Shown: positions 41,820-53,753 of the stretch, in pieces
How the letters are laid out: every line of letters begins with the position of its first letter
How positions within the stretch are numbered: position 1 is the stretch's first letter
DNA from: Isoetes taiwanensis
Lineage: Eukaryota; Streptophyta; Lycopodiopsida; Isoetales; Isoetaceae
Direction of reading: 5' to 3'
DNA: 64,000 nt
NCBI GenBank assembly: GCA_021234155.1
Contig: JAJEKV010000382.1
Location: 62,001 to 126,000, forward strand
The notes under the pieces: model-generated
Databases searched by the model: none
Told to the model about the DNA's origin: nothing
The model's input: only the letters and a program-made list of their open reading frames with translations
Position numbers and translations under genes: made by a program

Positions 41820-43339
41820 TTAGCAATCCGAGTTGGTAAGCCGTGAGGCGGACCGATGTGGTCTAATTGGTGCCGTGAAGCCGCACTGAACTTGTGGAAG
41901 TTGAGGACACGTCGTGGTGGTATGACCCCATTCTTGACGGTGATAACACCGAAGCTTTAGAAGGATCAAAAGGAGGACGTGTGTTGGGTCCCCGTTGTTG
42001 CCCCCGACCGGCCGATAGAGTTGATTGGGTTCACGCGCAAAGTGGTGGTCGCCGATAGTGCATTGTTTGAGGTGTTGTTTGCACTTGATAAACCAGCTTT
42101 TGTTGTGAATCGGTGTAGGATGAGTGCGAAAGTGCACTCTTCCGCGGGCATGATTGCATATGTTGCATCTTTTACAATGAGGCGGGCCATTGGTGGAGTT
42201 GCACTCATTTGCCAAGTGGCCTTGATATTTGCAGATATGGCACCAGATCTGACTGCGCTGCGAATTGGCGTGTTGAGGTTGGACAGCAGTCTGTGGAACC
42301 ATGACGGGTGGAATGAAAGGGAGCTCCCCAAGAGCCATGCCACGGGAGGAAACATTATCGAAAGTGATTGACAAGGTCGATAGCCCGCTCCAAAGTCTTC
42401 GGACGCAGTATTCACCATGAGTCGGATAGCCGGAGGAAGTCCTTGGAGAAACCGCACCAAAAACCGCCTGTGGTGGGGTACTCTTTGAGTTTGCCGAAGC
42501 AGAATGTGAAGACGATCTGCAAAATCCCGGGCGGACTCCGTGGGCTCTTGTTGAAGGTCATTGAGTTGCTTGAGATGAAGTTGATCATCATCCGTGGTCC
42601 CATAGTGAGAAAGAAAAGCAGTTCTCATTGCTGACCAATCTTGTTTCCAGTGGTTTTTGTTGGACATGAGCCATTGATGAGGAGAGCCACGCAGGGTGGT
42701 GGAAAAGATGTGGAATTTCAGTTGAGGTTGAGCATGACCATTCAGGACAGCCAGAGCCTCAAATTCTTCCATGTGGGCCTGAGCACTTTGGTCTAAGGGT
42801 TTGCCTTTCGTGTTGCCAAAAGTGGGATAAGTCAGTTTAAGGGTCTGAAAGGTAGAGGTGAAAGTGCTTGGCTGGACAGGAACAGTATAGTGATTATATT
42901 GAGGTGGTATGGTGCCTGAAAGACCCTGATGAAGGGGTTGCTGAGGTGGAGGTACTGGAGGTGCCTGATCATTGGTTTTGAGGTCTGTAAGATTGTAAAC
43001 AGGAAGAGCGGTGGGAAATGTAGGAAAGGGAAAGTCCTGGGGAGGAGCAAAAGAGACATGTGGATATCCTTGCCCACCCGGTGGAGATGATGGTTGTGAA
43101 GGCAGAGGCGTATGGCCAGAAGAATGATGGATGTAGGCATGTTCGGGGGTATGAAAGTAAGGTTGAGAAGGGTGAGCCTGATAGGGCTCCTGATAGTGAT
43201 GAGGGGACTGAGGCTGTGAGCAATGTTTGCACACTTGAGGTGGGGAATTTGGATGAGACATTACACGAGGGGTGGGTGGCGCCGACTGAGCCCTAGACCG
43301 AATGTGGCCTCCCTCAATGTCATAAGCAGATCCATACAT
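41820..43339 (-). pseudogene. Gypsy gag with zinc knuckle
   Basis: The minus-strand ATG at 43339 opens MYGSAYDIEGGHIRSRAQSA. A long Pro/Gln/His-rich stretch (SPPQVCKHCSQPQSPHHYQE) precedes the capsid-like retrotrans_gag block LRGSPHQWLMSNKNHWKQDW with RTAFLSHYGTTDDDQLHLKQ. After a frame change near 42375, WCHICKYQGHLANEC is a clean C-x2-C-x4-H-x4-C knuckle, and a second degenerate one reads CYHRQEWGHTTTTC. The gag coats and packages element RNA. The shift shortens the product. Confidence 0.8.
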
Positions 43340-43476
43340 ATCAATTAACAACTTCCCCGCCGCTGATGACGCCCAAGCGAGACGCCCCGGGAAAGAAGTT
43401 CTTGTGTGTGAAGTTTCGCATGCATATGGCGCACGTAAGAAAGGAAAAGCTTAATCAGACCCGGCAGTGGCGGCAG

Positions 43477-44061
43477 TGTTTGGGGTCAGGTTCGAACTCC
43501 TGCGAAGACAGCCCTCTGTGAGGACCCGTGGATCTAACAGAGAACCGGGACTATGTCACGCTGGATTTGCAAGAAGAGAACAAGAAGAAGAAAACAGTAA
43601 CAAAAGAGAACAATGAGAGGAAAATGATAAGCTTCCTTTGATATCAACGATGAACATACATGAGCTCTCACAATCGAGAAGACCGAACGGAGACAAGACT
43701 CAAAACTCATCTAAAAATCATGTGCTAGCTCTACTCATATATATAGTACAATGGCCTTTGGCCCAATATAGACACCCGACCGATCTGGTGCCGACTCTCG
43801 AAGGAGGCCCGATTTGGCAGGAATGTTGGCGTGCCTCTTGAAGTGTTCTAGAACCACGCCGACGCCGATAAGGCGGTGACGGGTCATCACTTGTCGCTGG
43901 CGCCTCTTGGTAGCGCACCAGTGCTTTGATCGCGTGGGGTCCGCCGCTTGGTCTTCTGCTGGGCCTTGGACGACTGACCCGTGCCTATCTGTGGATCCTT
44001 GGACTTGACTTGGTCCGTCAGATGCATAAATAATCCCGCACTGTGAGGCACAGGACTAACA
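43477..44061 (-). repeat. 5' LTR of gypsy element
   Basis: 585 bases from TGTTTGG to ACTAACA on the plus strand. On the minus strand it is followed by CTGCCGCCACTGCCGGG, a primer-site-like sequence. The 23-base block around GTCCTCACAGAGGGCTG is also in the old LTR at 13578-14171. Confidence 0.9.
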
Positions 44062-44068
44062 TTTGGAT

Positions 44069-45020
44069 CTGCAAAACGAAAAAGGAACAATGAAGGAAAG
44101 ACGTGTTTGCAATGCATATGCGATTATTCTATGTGGTTTTAAAATCACGAAATTAAATGTAACTTGAACTAAATAAGGCAGAAAATGGAGTGCAATGATA
44201 GAAATGATTCAGAGCTACAAAAACGCATATGTTAATAAATGGAAAAGTTCGATTGGAATAGCCTGGACTTCCCAACCAATCAAAGATAACCTTTTAAGGA
44301 TCCTGCAACATCACCCTTCAAGGAAGAAGTTGTTAAAATCCCAACCTTGCCCATTGTGCAACTTTTGCAAGTTAGATAATATGCCCTAATGCAACTTCCA
44401 AATCTTGTAAAGCCCAAGTTATGAAAGAAGCAAGTATAAAGAAAAAGATACTTAATTATAGGAAGCCTCATGATCCACTCAAACTACACGGCAACAACAT
44501 AAGGAACAGAGGGATAGTATTATCAATCGGATACACCGGGTTTCCTTTTTGATATAACCACAAACACCGAATCTATTAATGCTTTGCATCATTTGGCAAT
44601 ATGAATGTAGCCCCACCTAAAAGGATAAGTCGCTATTGGATTTATAAATGCTAGAATAAACAAATTGAAAGCTCCATAAGGCTGGAATAGGAAGAAGCAA
44701 GGAATTTCTCCTTAAGAAAAAAGATAAGACAAACACAAAGATAGCATATATTTTCGTGAAGAATAAGCATCCCAAAGAATCATGTCATGCTTCCCGCCAT
44801 GTGCAATACATTAGTTCGTAAGAAATGACTCAGGAGATATGGTTCGTAAGACCAACGATGTCTTTGAATGTAGCACAAAAGGACAGAGACTATACTATAA
44901 AGAATTTGCTTAGCGAGTTGATTTCATTAGAAACAGAGAAATCACAAATCCTAACCTCAGAATTGAAGTTGCATTTTTGATCACCACCAGAACCCGCAGG
45001 ATGTTAACAAAAGTAATCTA
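44069..45020. other. Likely intron of disrupted host gene
   Basis: The minus-strand acceptor TTCGTTTTGCAG ends at 44069, directly before the split exon. Upstream sequence is AT-rich. A frame at 44280-44471 has no recognised motif. Confidence 0.4.
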
Positions 45021-45028
45021 GAATCGGA

Positions 45029-45550
45029 TTAAGCCATGCCCACAGAGAAAACGTCTAAAAGCCATCCCGATTTTTGAGCACCGTAAACTTTTACCAAAGA
45101 AGAAAATCCTGTTTTGCAAGATTCGCTTGCAAGATGCATCACACCTGCAAGGTGCGTTGATAAACGTGGCTTCCATGCCATGCGATGCTCCATTTGCGAA
45201 ACTTGGAAACCGGATAATCCATCGGCTCCTAAAATTAAAATTTCCAAATCAATGCTAAACCACATTCCCGATCCCCACTCCGCAAAACCACCCAAATCCT
45301 CAACAGTAACAGAATATGGCGTGATCGTCTCCATTCAGATGCAACCCAAGATCTCAAGCATCGGACTTGGCCACCGCGTCTCATGCCGTCTAATTTGAAA
45401 AACCATCCCTAATTTGGCCGCCATATCTGAAAACCATGGTTGGTAAAGGACAGGTGTTTTCTGGAGACTCTTAAAGGATTTAATTTCTGACAGCAATCCA
45501 ATGATTGTAACAAATGCTGTTGCAGCACTGGCAGAGATACATGAAGCCAT
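45029..45550 (-). pseudogene. Unidentified ORF with one internal stop
   Basis: From ATGGCTTCATG at 45550 ([20 protein letters not shown]) the frame stays open for 173 codons except for one TGA at 45337-45335. The second half reads METITPYSVTVEDLGGFAEW and WKPRLSTHLAGVMHLASESC. The start context is typical of plants. It lies upstream on the same strand as the disrupted host exon and could be its first exon, but no splice link is shown. Confidence 0.3.
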
Positions 45551-45629
45551 GAAAATGTTTCTTTTTCAATTTTTGGATGTCGGGAAAATCTTCCGGCGGC
45601 CAATAAATCTTAAACCTTAGGAAAATGAC

Positions 45630-47030
45630 GTTAAAAAAAAACCAAAAAAGTTTTTATCAAACCGGAAAATCCAAATTTAAACAATAGATTTGCTCACGAT
45701 GTATTTATAAGTTAATACATAGAGATATATTAGCTGAAAAAATAGATACCATGACATTATATTTAGTGCACTGGCTTTTACTTTTGTAGCTTGCATCCAG
45801 GATGTTTGCACTAGAGTCCGTGCCAGTAGTGCGCATGGTTAATAGTGTCAGTTATCCAAATTCTATTGGAAGTATCATATCATGGTATGTTCACTACCCT
45901 CTGCACCTCAAATTTAATAATCATTGTCTTCGCAATATAGATGGTACGATTTATTGTACGAGGTATCATGGGATCTGGTGCCTTGTGAAGCGAATGATGC
46001 AAGTGGACAATGGTCGTGCTTCTGTCCACATTCAAAAAAGGATCTGCACTATTAAGTGTTGTAACCAGCCCGAAGTCAACCTGCTTCAAAATCCAAGTTG
46101 ACCTCGACTAATGCGAGATCGTGCCTATGGACACCACAAGAGCAAACCCAGAGCTTTTGTGGCCTAATGATAGGCACCGCAGTCCATATGCTTGGGGGCC
46201 AAGGGATGCTACTAGAGTAGCAGATGAGCATGCAAGAACTACTTTATACAACCAAGATCATGTGTGAGTTGTGTACATGCTAACATCTAAAGTGAGACAT
46301 AAAGATGCAAGGAGGCGTGGTACTGCTAGCATGTAGTTGTGCAACAGCATGACTCCAGAGGCTCAACTGACGATTTTTCCAAAGGAGCCTAATGCAGTTA
46401 CAAATGACATCAATGCCCAACATATGGTAGAGAGACAAGGGTTGTTTCCCATGTAGGAAAGTCGACTTCAAATGAGCTGAGACTCGTCAAAGTGGGCCCC
46501 AACTGATGACATAGATGCTAGCTAATCAGCGTTTTCATGATTGGGCCATTGAGCATAGTTGGTAGATCACTTTCGCAGGCAGCAAGAACTTATCAATCAG
46601 TTGGCATGGATAAGGAGAAATTACAATGAGGACAGTCCGCATGACTACACCCTACTTCGCAATCTTCTAGAGAGAGAACTCCCTCACTGACTGATAGGGA
46701 GAGTGAGAGGCTGATAGTAGAGAAGAGTGAGCGAATCAGTAATGAAATATTCTTTGGGTGGATGTCTACAACTAGCATCCATGCAATAGGGTTTCAGGTG
46801 GTTAGGCCTCTACTCTGCCACATCACCTAATGCTTGATGGAGTTGATGAGAATCCAAAACACTTGTACCTTATCAATCCTCCTTTTATAGGTCATCTTCG
46901 AGGTGATTTAGAGGATCCATCTAGGGGCCAGCAGATGTTAGATGAAACTGTGAGCACTACGATGATAGGCATTGGGTTACAAAACTCTGGATTTTCAGAA
47001 ATTATAGCCAACATATACATGTAGTTGTTG
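45630..47030 (+). other. Unassigned region with short open blocks
   Basis: A plus-strand stretch near 46126 reads MDTTRANPELLWPNDRHRSP, followed by in-frame stops. Another at 46830-47024 reads MLDGVDENPKHLYLINPPFI. These may be remnants of one decayed gene. No family was recognised. Confidence 0.3.
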
Positions 47031-48440
47031 AGACTCCTCCAAAGTTTTCTAGATTTAAAGGAGATGTTGGTTGTGAATATTTTTTCTAGAATATTCCTTT
47101 CTAGAATATTCTTAGAACTTACATTTCAAATGTTTAATGGGACGCAAAATTGTTTAGAGTAATCTAAAAAATTGTAATTCTATTGAACAGCATGTATATA
47201 GACATCCTCTATTGTCTACCTCATAACAATTCGACCACAATTCCTCCAAGCCTTAACCAAATCCTTAAGAAGTACAAAAAATGCCATACATGTGGCATCG
47301 TACTACCGTCTTCTATGTATTAAATAGGCATGATAACAATGCAATATTCCCAGCTTTGGCATTGCACTAGGCCATCTATATGGCATCTAGCTAGGAAGTA
47401 GTCACATCAAGATCATTATAGAGTTGTTGCATTACAAATGGATATTAATTCACATGCTGCAACATTAACATATAGCTAACGATCTTTTTAGCTTCATTCC
47501 AATTGAGTATACACATTTCTTAGGCTCTAAGTATTTTCTTTGATTAGCTGGACGTGGGATTAGGGAATAGGTGAAAAGAAACTATGGAAAATGTTGAATA
47601 CCTCATGAGAGACTCGACTAATTCGCAATAGCACATTAGAACTTCGTATGTTATGTAGCCAATAGGGTCTGCCTACCTTTGTTGTAAAAATATGTGATTA
47701 ACTAACTTCAAAACTGCATATATTGTATTGGCAAAAGGTTGTGGCAGAATAATTGAGTTGAAAATTTTGTATTTTGTTTGATTGTAAGGTTGTAACTACT
47801 TCGCGATAGTAATCTATCATATCAGGTAACTGAGATAGAAACTTTGTATATTGTGTGGCCAAAAGACTGTGACTACTTTGTGATATTGATAAACAATCTA
47901 CCACATTGATGACCATTATAACTGATATAATCCTACCTACACCTCTATTGATACAAGCAATATGTCACGTCGATGCTCGTCATGGAAGGTTGAACACTTA
48001 GCCTTATGCTTTAGACATATCAAGTCTATACCAACTTTCGTTGTATCCTTTGAACAAGATTATGCTGACTTGATCCTACGTGCATGTGGAAAAGAATCAG
48101 CTCTCCTTCTGATAATGTTCGCTTAGTACTCTATTATGATATTGTTGGCTTATGTCGGCCTTGAAAGATATAATGGATGACAACCATTTTGATGTTGTTA
48201 CGCGAAGGAGCATTATCGGACCTATGCGAGCTTTGAAGACTATAATAAATGATATGCCATTACTTGAAAGCTATATAGATGACAACCAATTAGATATTGC
48301 TGGGTTGACAACCTTTTTGATATTGTTGGACTTGTGTCACGCTTGAAGGCTCTAATAAATGATATACCATTTTTTCTTCATGAGCCATTTAGTTGAAGGC
48401 ACTAAAGGACAAAATTATTATATTATCACAAAGTAAGTCA
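47031..48440. other. AT-rich spacer with weak repeats
   Basis: No gene seen. GATGACAACCA(A/T)TT and CTTGAA(A/G)GCTATAATAAATGATATACCAT-like text recur at about 48150-48380. AACTTTGTATATTGTGTGGCCAAAAG-like text recurs at 47710-47880. Confidence 0.4.
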
Positions 48441-48452
48441 TAGCCCTTTTTT

Positions 48453-48865
48453 TTTTTTTTTTGAAGGACGACAGTCTATTATCAAGGAATATCAAGATAC
48501 ATACAAGGAACCTGTGACATGGGACTCAAAACCTAGAGGACGAGATGGTCCACTAAGCAAAACCACCCAAACACAGTACATAATCATACTCCTTGTGCCA
48601 CCTTGAGGCGTTTAATGGCCTCATCACAATCAACATGTTCTGCAACATCGGGATGATCATCAACAGACATCAAGTTATCATGCCACTGAATAGAACGAGG
48701 CAGGATAGCCTCGTGAGATGACATAACCGACTTCTTCCTCGCTGCCTTCTTCCAATTGGCCTGTTGCCATGACTCTTTAGCGCACTGAAGATTAGGACCA
48801 TCAGCCATAACAACATCAGAAACATGAGAAGCAGAAGCCTTTTGGTCACATGACGATGATATCAC
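48453..48865 (-). pseudogene. Poly(A)-tailed retrosequence, LINE-like
   Basis: A run of about 20 T at 48449-48472 on the plus strand is a poly(A) tail on the minus strand. Upstream on that strand an open frame of 93 codons contains ESWQQANWKKAARKKSVMSS and DDHPDVAEHVDCDEAIKRLK. The layout fits a 5'-truncated LINE or processed pseudogene. The coding family is not certain. The Helitron-like element starts just beyond at 48887. Confidence 0.45.
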
Positions 48866-48886
48866 TTACTCTGCCATATCAAAGAT

Positions 48887-51800
48887 CAACCTATATTATA
48901 AAATCGTGGCGTCTGTCTGTCCCTCCGCTCCAATGGACGACCGAGATTTTTCTGTGTCCCTTCACACCCAGATCTTGCCACGTGGCATGCCACATGGAAA
49001 ACCACCGGGCATGCCACGTACAACATTCAAACCAAGGGGTGTGCTGCTATGCCATTGAAAATAAATGGAAAGACACGGTTAGGGTCTTTGGCGTTCTTCG
49101 ACGGTTGGCTTATCCAAGTTATCCATGTTCTCATGGTTCCAGGGTCCTCTCAAATGATGGTGTTCAGCTGATCGGCTTTATGCTTCTTACCGTTAAACTT
49201 CTGAATCATTTGTAGTCCACCTTTGCAAGTTATCAAAATAAAGTACAAAATCATACTTGGTGTTGGAGATCTCTTTTATGTTAGATGACCCAGATCAGAA
49301 ACTAATTACTAAGATGATGATTTGCTAATCTTAATATCACAAACCAATAACTGGCCTTCCTGCATCCAACTATAAGAGTTTCATAATACTGAGATTGCAT
49401 GTTTTATGAACATTGCGTTGGATGTGATAGCATGTATTGCAGGTGAAGGACATGCTATAGCTGCAAATGGTTCTTCATAAATTCATTCACTTCAATTCAT
49501 TCATCAGAAGTTTATCCATTTTATTTTTTAAGGTAATTCTGGCATAATTCCAAGGTCACATGATATTGTTAAGGACATGCTATAGCTGCAAGAAGACATG
49601 TTATAGCTGTAAATGGTTTTCATTAATTAGAGGTATCTATAGACATTTTATTTACTGTAAAACTTTGTCATTCATCCCACGTATTTCCACCATTCTAAGG
49701 TAATTCTGTTGCTTTTCTTAATCATAAGCATACGTCTCTGTTTCCATTCATGCATAGCTCTAGATATAAATCATTGATCTGCATCTTCTTTTTGCATTTG
49801 TATTTCGTTTTTGGGATCTTGCATGTAGTTTATTTCATTCGACGAATTCTTACATTCTGTTTCTAAGAGTAGATGCATTGCTGGTAGAAGGTCTACAACT
49901 TCATATATCTTGCTTGATATGGCTATCATGTAAATTCCTGATGCGAATTCATGGCTGGTAGTTGCATTAAGCTCCACAATTTTCTTGGAGTCAATTTTGT
50001 TTCTCCTTTTTGCTTTTGTCCATCGTTTGTTCTGTAGGCAGTGAGAACAAAGGCATGCCTTCTAATCATACTTAAGGTGGATTTATGTGGGAAGGCAAGC
50101 TATCTAAATAGCCATGTTGTATGTAAGCCTTCTTTACTATTTTGCAGCTATATTTGATATATCAAGTTTATTCATCTTTTGGATATGTGGAGACATGCAA
50201 AATTGATATAGAGGCCATTTCATGCTTTCTAAGCTATTCTGTTTTTCCTATTGCATTTTGAGGCATCATATGTTGTATTGTTAGTCTATTTGCCAGTCAA
50301 AAAAGATTGCAAATGATCTTTATACTTCTATGTTCAGGGAGCCTAAGAATGATACCTGCATAGCTATGTCAGCATAACATGTTTGAATTGAAAGGATTTA
50401 TTTGCAGTTTGTGCAACCTCAAGACCCAATCAGTTTCTAGAAGAAGAAACAGGAAACGGATTACAAATTAAGAGCTTTTCAAAAATTGCATATGTAGGTA
50501 AAGGAAATCATATTTCTTTGATGCTATGCTTTTATTTTTTGATACATCCGAATGCATTCCTTGCTTCATCTGTAGCTCTGCCCATTATATATAGAAATTA
50601 TTTGCATAATGCCATCATTTTGGCAACATATAACATGTTTTTATTTTTATTATTTTTCGATACATCCGAATATTCCGTGCTTCATCTATAGCTCTGCACG
50701 TTATACGTAGAAAGTTGTTTGCATACCAATAGATGTCATCATTTTGGCAACATGTAGCATGTTTTTATTTTTAAGGAAATAGAGTAATCATGCTCTGTGA
50801 TGGTAGCTCTAGAATGATGGTCTTGGTTGCTGTTATGAGCTAAATGGACTACACTTGAATGGGAATAAATATATGGCATCATGGATCCAACTAGCTTCAA
50901 AAAGTTTGCTTTTTAGTTTCAAGCATACAACCACGGAGGTGGCATGAAGAGCTATATCAAAGCATCCCAACATGTTCCAAATATTCAAGCACAAGGAGCT
51001 ATATCAAGGCGTTCCAACATGTTCCAAATAGTCAACCAAACGTGCATTGAATTATTGGCAGCCTTTATAAGCTGTTGATTGATGTTTGAAGATTATGGTA
51101 AGGGGATCCATTGATATGCCAGATTTTCCATATATGTCAAAAATGTTTTATAGCATCTCATTTTTGTTTATGCAACCATGGATTCTTGATTTTGGGCAGA
51201 ATCTTTTATGCTTCAACATTTATATGGAATAGATATCAACATGTTCTGGGATGAAATATACCTCAAATATGGGATAGCTTAAATCATGATATTGATAAAT
51301 TGTGTTTCTATCTTATTTATTTATCACTATATTGACAAACTTTGTTTTTTATCTTTAATTTTATTTGTTGGTAAACTACATAATGATAAGGACGGGTTTT
51401 TTTTAGCATTGTTGATTGTTTTAAAGAATAAACATCATAAGGATCGAATGTATCCATGCATGAATGGAAATGTAAGGATTTGTCTATGTTTATGCATGAA
51501 TCTATTGAATGTATCCATGCATAGATGTCTAGGTGCCAAAATAAAAGCCTCTATGTGTAAGTTTATTTGTGTACGCATATAACATTTGTGTACGCATATA
51601 ACATGTATGGATGTATGATTGGACACGTCGGAATGTGTCTACATTCATGCATGGATATATTGAATTTATCTATGCATAAATGTCTAGGTGCCATAAGGAA
51701 AACTTCCAAAACTATTCAGATCTAAACAATTGAAGAAGATTATTTGTATGCAAGCATGCATCTGTGTTCCATGCCCACATGGCATGAAAAAAAAGACACA

Positions 51801-51983
51801 CACTTTTTTTTTCCCTTTTGTCATTCTAAAAATATTGATTAAACGTTGCGCACATACACTTTTTTCCCTTTTTCCATTCTAAGGGTATTGCTTTTGGTCA
51901 TCTCATAGTCTAATCCACTTAGTCTAATCCACTCTTGATGTATAATCATATGGAATGCCCATCGAAGGTGGGCAATTTTCTAG
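48887..51983 (+). mobile_element. Candidate non-autonomous Helitron
   Basis: The left end TCAACCTATATTATAAAAT follows an A. The right end has hairpin TGCCCATCGAAGGTGGGCA (51956-51974), a short gap ATTTT and terminal CTAG (51980-51983) followed by T. TC start, hairpin, CTAG end and insertion between A and T are the Helitron rules. The 3.1-kb interior is AT-rich, without Rep/helicase motifs. A related GAATATTCCGTGCTTCATC/GAATGCATTCCTTGCTTCATC phrase is duplicated near 50550 and 50680. The 5' end is short evidence, so the pairing of the two ends is provisional. Confidence 0.5.
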
Positions 51984-52343
51984 TCATTAATATAATTCCT
52001 ACCTAAAATGCAAGTGCCTCATCAAAGACCTAAACCCCTGATCACTTGGCTCTATGCTTTAGGTTTGTTAGTAAGGAAATTGTATCAACCTTCCATACCA
52101 TCTTTATATACTTAGGAATGTCTAACAGTCCATACATGTTAGGGCTTTCTAAGGGTCCATATGAGAAGATAATAATCTCGAATATACTTCCTTTATTGGC
52201 TCTCAGAACGTACCAAAGGAGTCGTGCAGATTTTCTTAAGGAATCCACTGATTCCATAAGCAAATCCTCAAAAATTCACTAAGGTGAATCATCAAGCCGG
52301 TCGGCGTGGCACATTGGCGAGAGGCTAGCCACTATAAAAACTA

Positions 52344-52432
52344 GGGAAAATTTTAAAAATGCCCTTCTATTTTGACGTATTAAATAAAATACCCCTGTAT
52401 TTCAGATATTTATCAAAATGCCCCTTCCAATA
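52344..52432 (+). repeat. Left terminal inverted repeat of MULE
   Basis: Pairs with 53656-53744 in inverse orientation. Landmarks are ATTTTAAAAATGCCC, AAATACCCC and TATTTATCAAAATGCCCC. Confidence 0.88.
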
Positions 52433-53655
52433 CCTCTTCCTTTTACATCACAGATCTGATCGTTTTACAGACCTATAACCCGTGCAATTCTAGTGCAATT
52501 CTTTTTGGCTCTTCCAGCAAGTCTTTGATCTTCTTCTTACATGCCTCCTACTTCGAATTGCGTGAGAAGTAAGCCCAATCATATCACAGAAGTAGTCTTG
52601 CCGCAACAATTTTCGGCTCTCCACATGCAACTAAGACCCATAAATCTGTTTTCTAACCAATCTTATATGCATAAAGCTAATGATCTTTCTAATTTGTTGC
52701 AGAGAAATGCATATTAAGCAACAAAATACATCAATCTACTATGCTCAGAATTTATCAGACAACAAGCAAAACTGCAATTGGAGCTTCTTCTCCTCTGTAA
52801 GCTATTCGTCTCTGCTCTGCCAGCTATCGACCAGCCCTAAACGTTGTTTAGTAGTTCAAAAATATGGAGGTACGGTAGCAAATTCGGACATCTCTATATG
52901 TGGCTTCTATGACAGGAACGTGCCACAAATACCAAAGTTCATATTTCAATACACAGCTTGAGGTGGTCGACCTTGGACGGTCTTCCACAGGCTCAAAGCC
53001 TTCCCAACAACTGAGAAGGAATTGATCCCAACTGTGGCAAATGTAGTGCAATAGGGAAGAAAAATCAAAGTGATAAGCAAAGGGACTCACAGCTCTAGAT
53101 CCGTGTTGGTGTGTCCAAGAGAAGACGAAGGCCTTCTCATCAGTCTGGATCCGCAGCTCTAGAACTAGCTTTTCTTCCACCATAGCTCTAGATCAGCCTT
53201 CTTCCACCATAGCCCTAGATCTAGCAGCAAAAACTGCCACAGTTTACGCAGGTGATCTTCTGCAAGATTTTGTGACAGAGATTGCAAAGTATGATCTCAC
53301 AATTCCACATACGACGTCCTGGAGTGGCCTATAGATTGCCGGATTGGTGAACACAGTAGATGAAGTGGCACTTGAAAGTTTGCCCTAATAGATCTTTTTC
53401 TTTCTTGTTCAAGTAAATACGACATCAAAGATCTATTTGGAAGGTAAACAAAAATCTCTGCTATACCACCACTGCTGTAACAAGATGGACAGTTTCTCTG
53501 CTCAATTAAAACTTGATCAAAATTCAATCCTGAACTATGATTTAGCTTTGTTTGAGGGCAGGAATCAGTTGAATTCACATTGGGCGAATAGTGAAGTATT
53601 GATCTGTAGGATTACTTTCACATTTTGCAGATCACGCATACTTTCGGGATATAGA

Positions 53656-53744
53656 ACGAGAGAGGGGCATTTTGATAAATATCAGAAATAGAGGGGTATA
53701 CTAACAAATAAATCAAAATATAGGGGCATTTTTAAAATTTTCCC
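53656..53744 (-). repeat. Right terminal inverted repeat of MULE
   Basis: Inverse copy of the left end. Reads GGGGCATTTTGATAAATA then TTTTAAAATTTTCCC on the plus strand. Confidence 0.88.
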
Positions 53745-53753
53745 TAAAAACTA

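Larger units (their letters stand above)
33182..44061 (-). mobile_element. Full-length Ty3/gypsy retrotransposon
   Basis: LTRs at 33182-33775 and 43477-44061 are flanked by TTTGG on both sides (33177-33181, 44062-44066). Minus-strand order is LTR, gag, protease, RT, RNase H, integrase, extra region, LTR. Integrase after RT is the gypsy order. The integrase ends in a GPY/F-type module with no chromodomain, so it is not a typical chromovirus. The 3.9 kb between integrase and 3' LTR is unusual and suggests a Tat/Athila-like layout. A G-rich tract (GGTGGGGG on the minus strand) borders the 3' LTR. Frameshifts in gag, RT and RNase H indicate that the copy is defective. Confidence 0.9.
52344..53744. 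mobile_element. Mutator-like element (non-autonomous)
   Basis: Terminal inverted repeats start GGGAAAATTTTAAAAATGCC on both ends and continue with about 85% match for roughly 88 bases. The 9-base duplication TAAAAACTA stands on both sides (52335-52343 and 53745-53753). Long inverted repeats with a 9-base duplication are the Mutator signature. The 1.4-kb body has no transposase. An open frame at 52848-53183 (minus) with RIQTDEKAFVFSWTHQHGSR is not recognised and might be a captured gene piece. Confidence 0.9.

Noticed and set aside
41979-42371. Plus-strand ORF of 130 codons across gag
   Set aside because: Complement of the zinc-knuckle region, no independent support.
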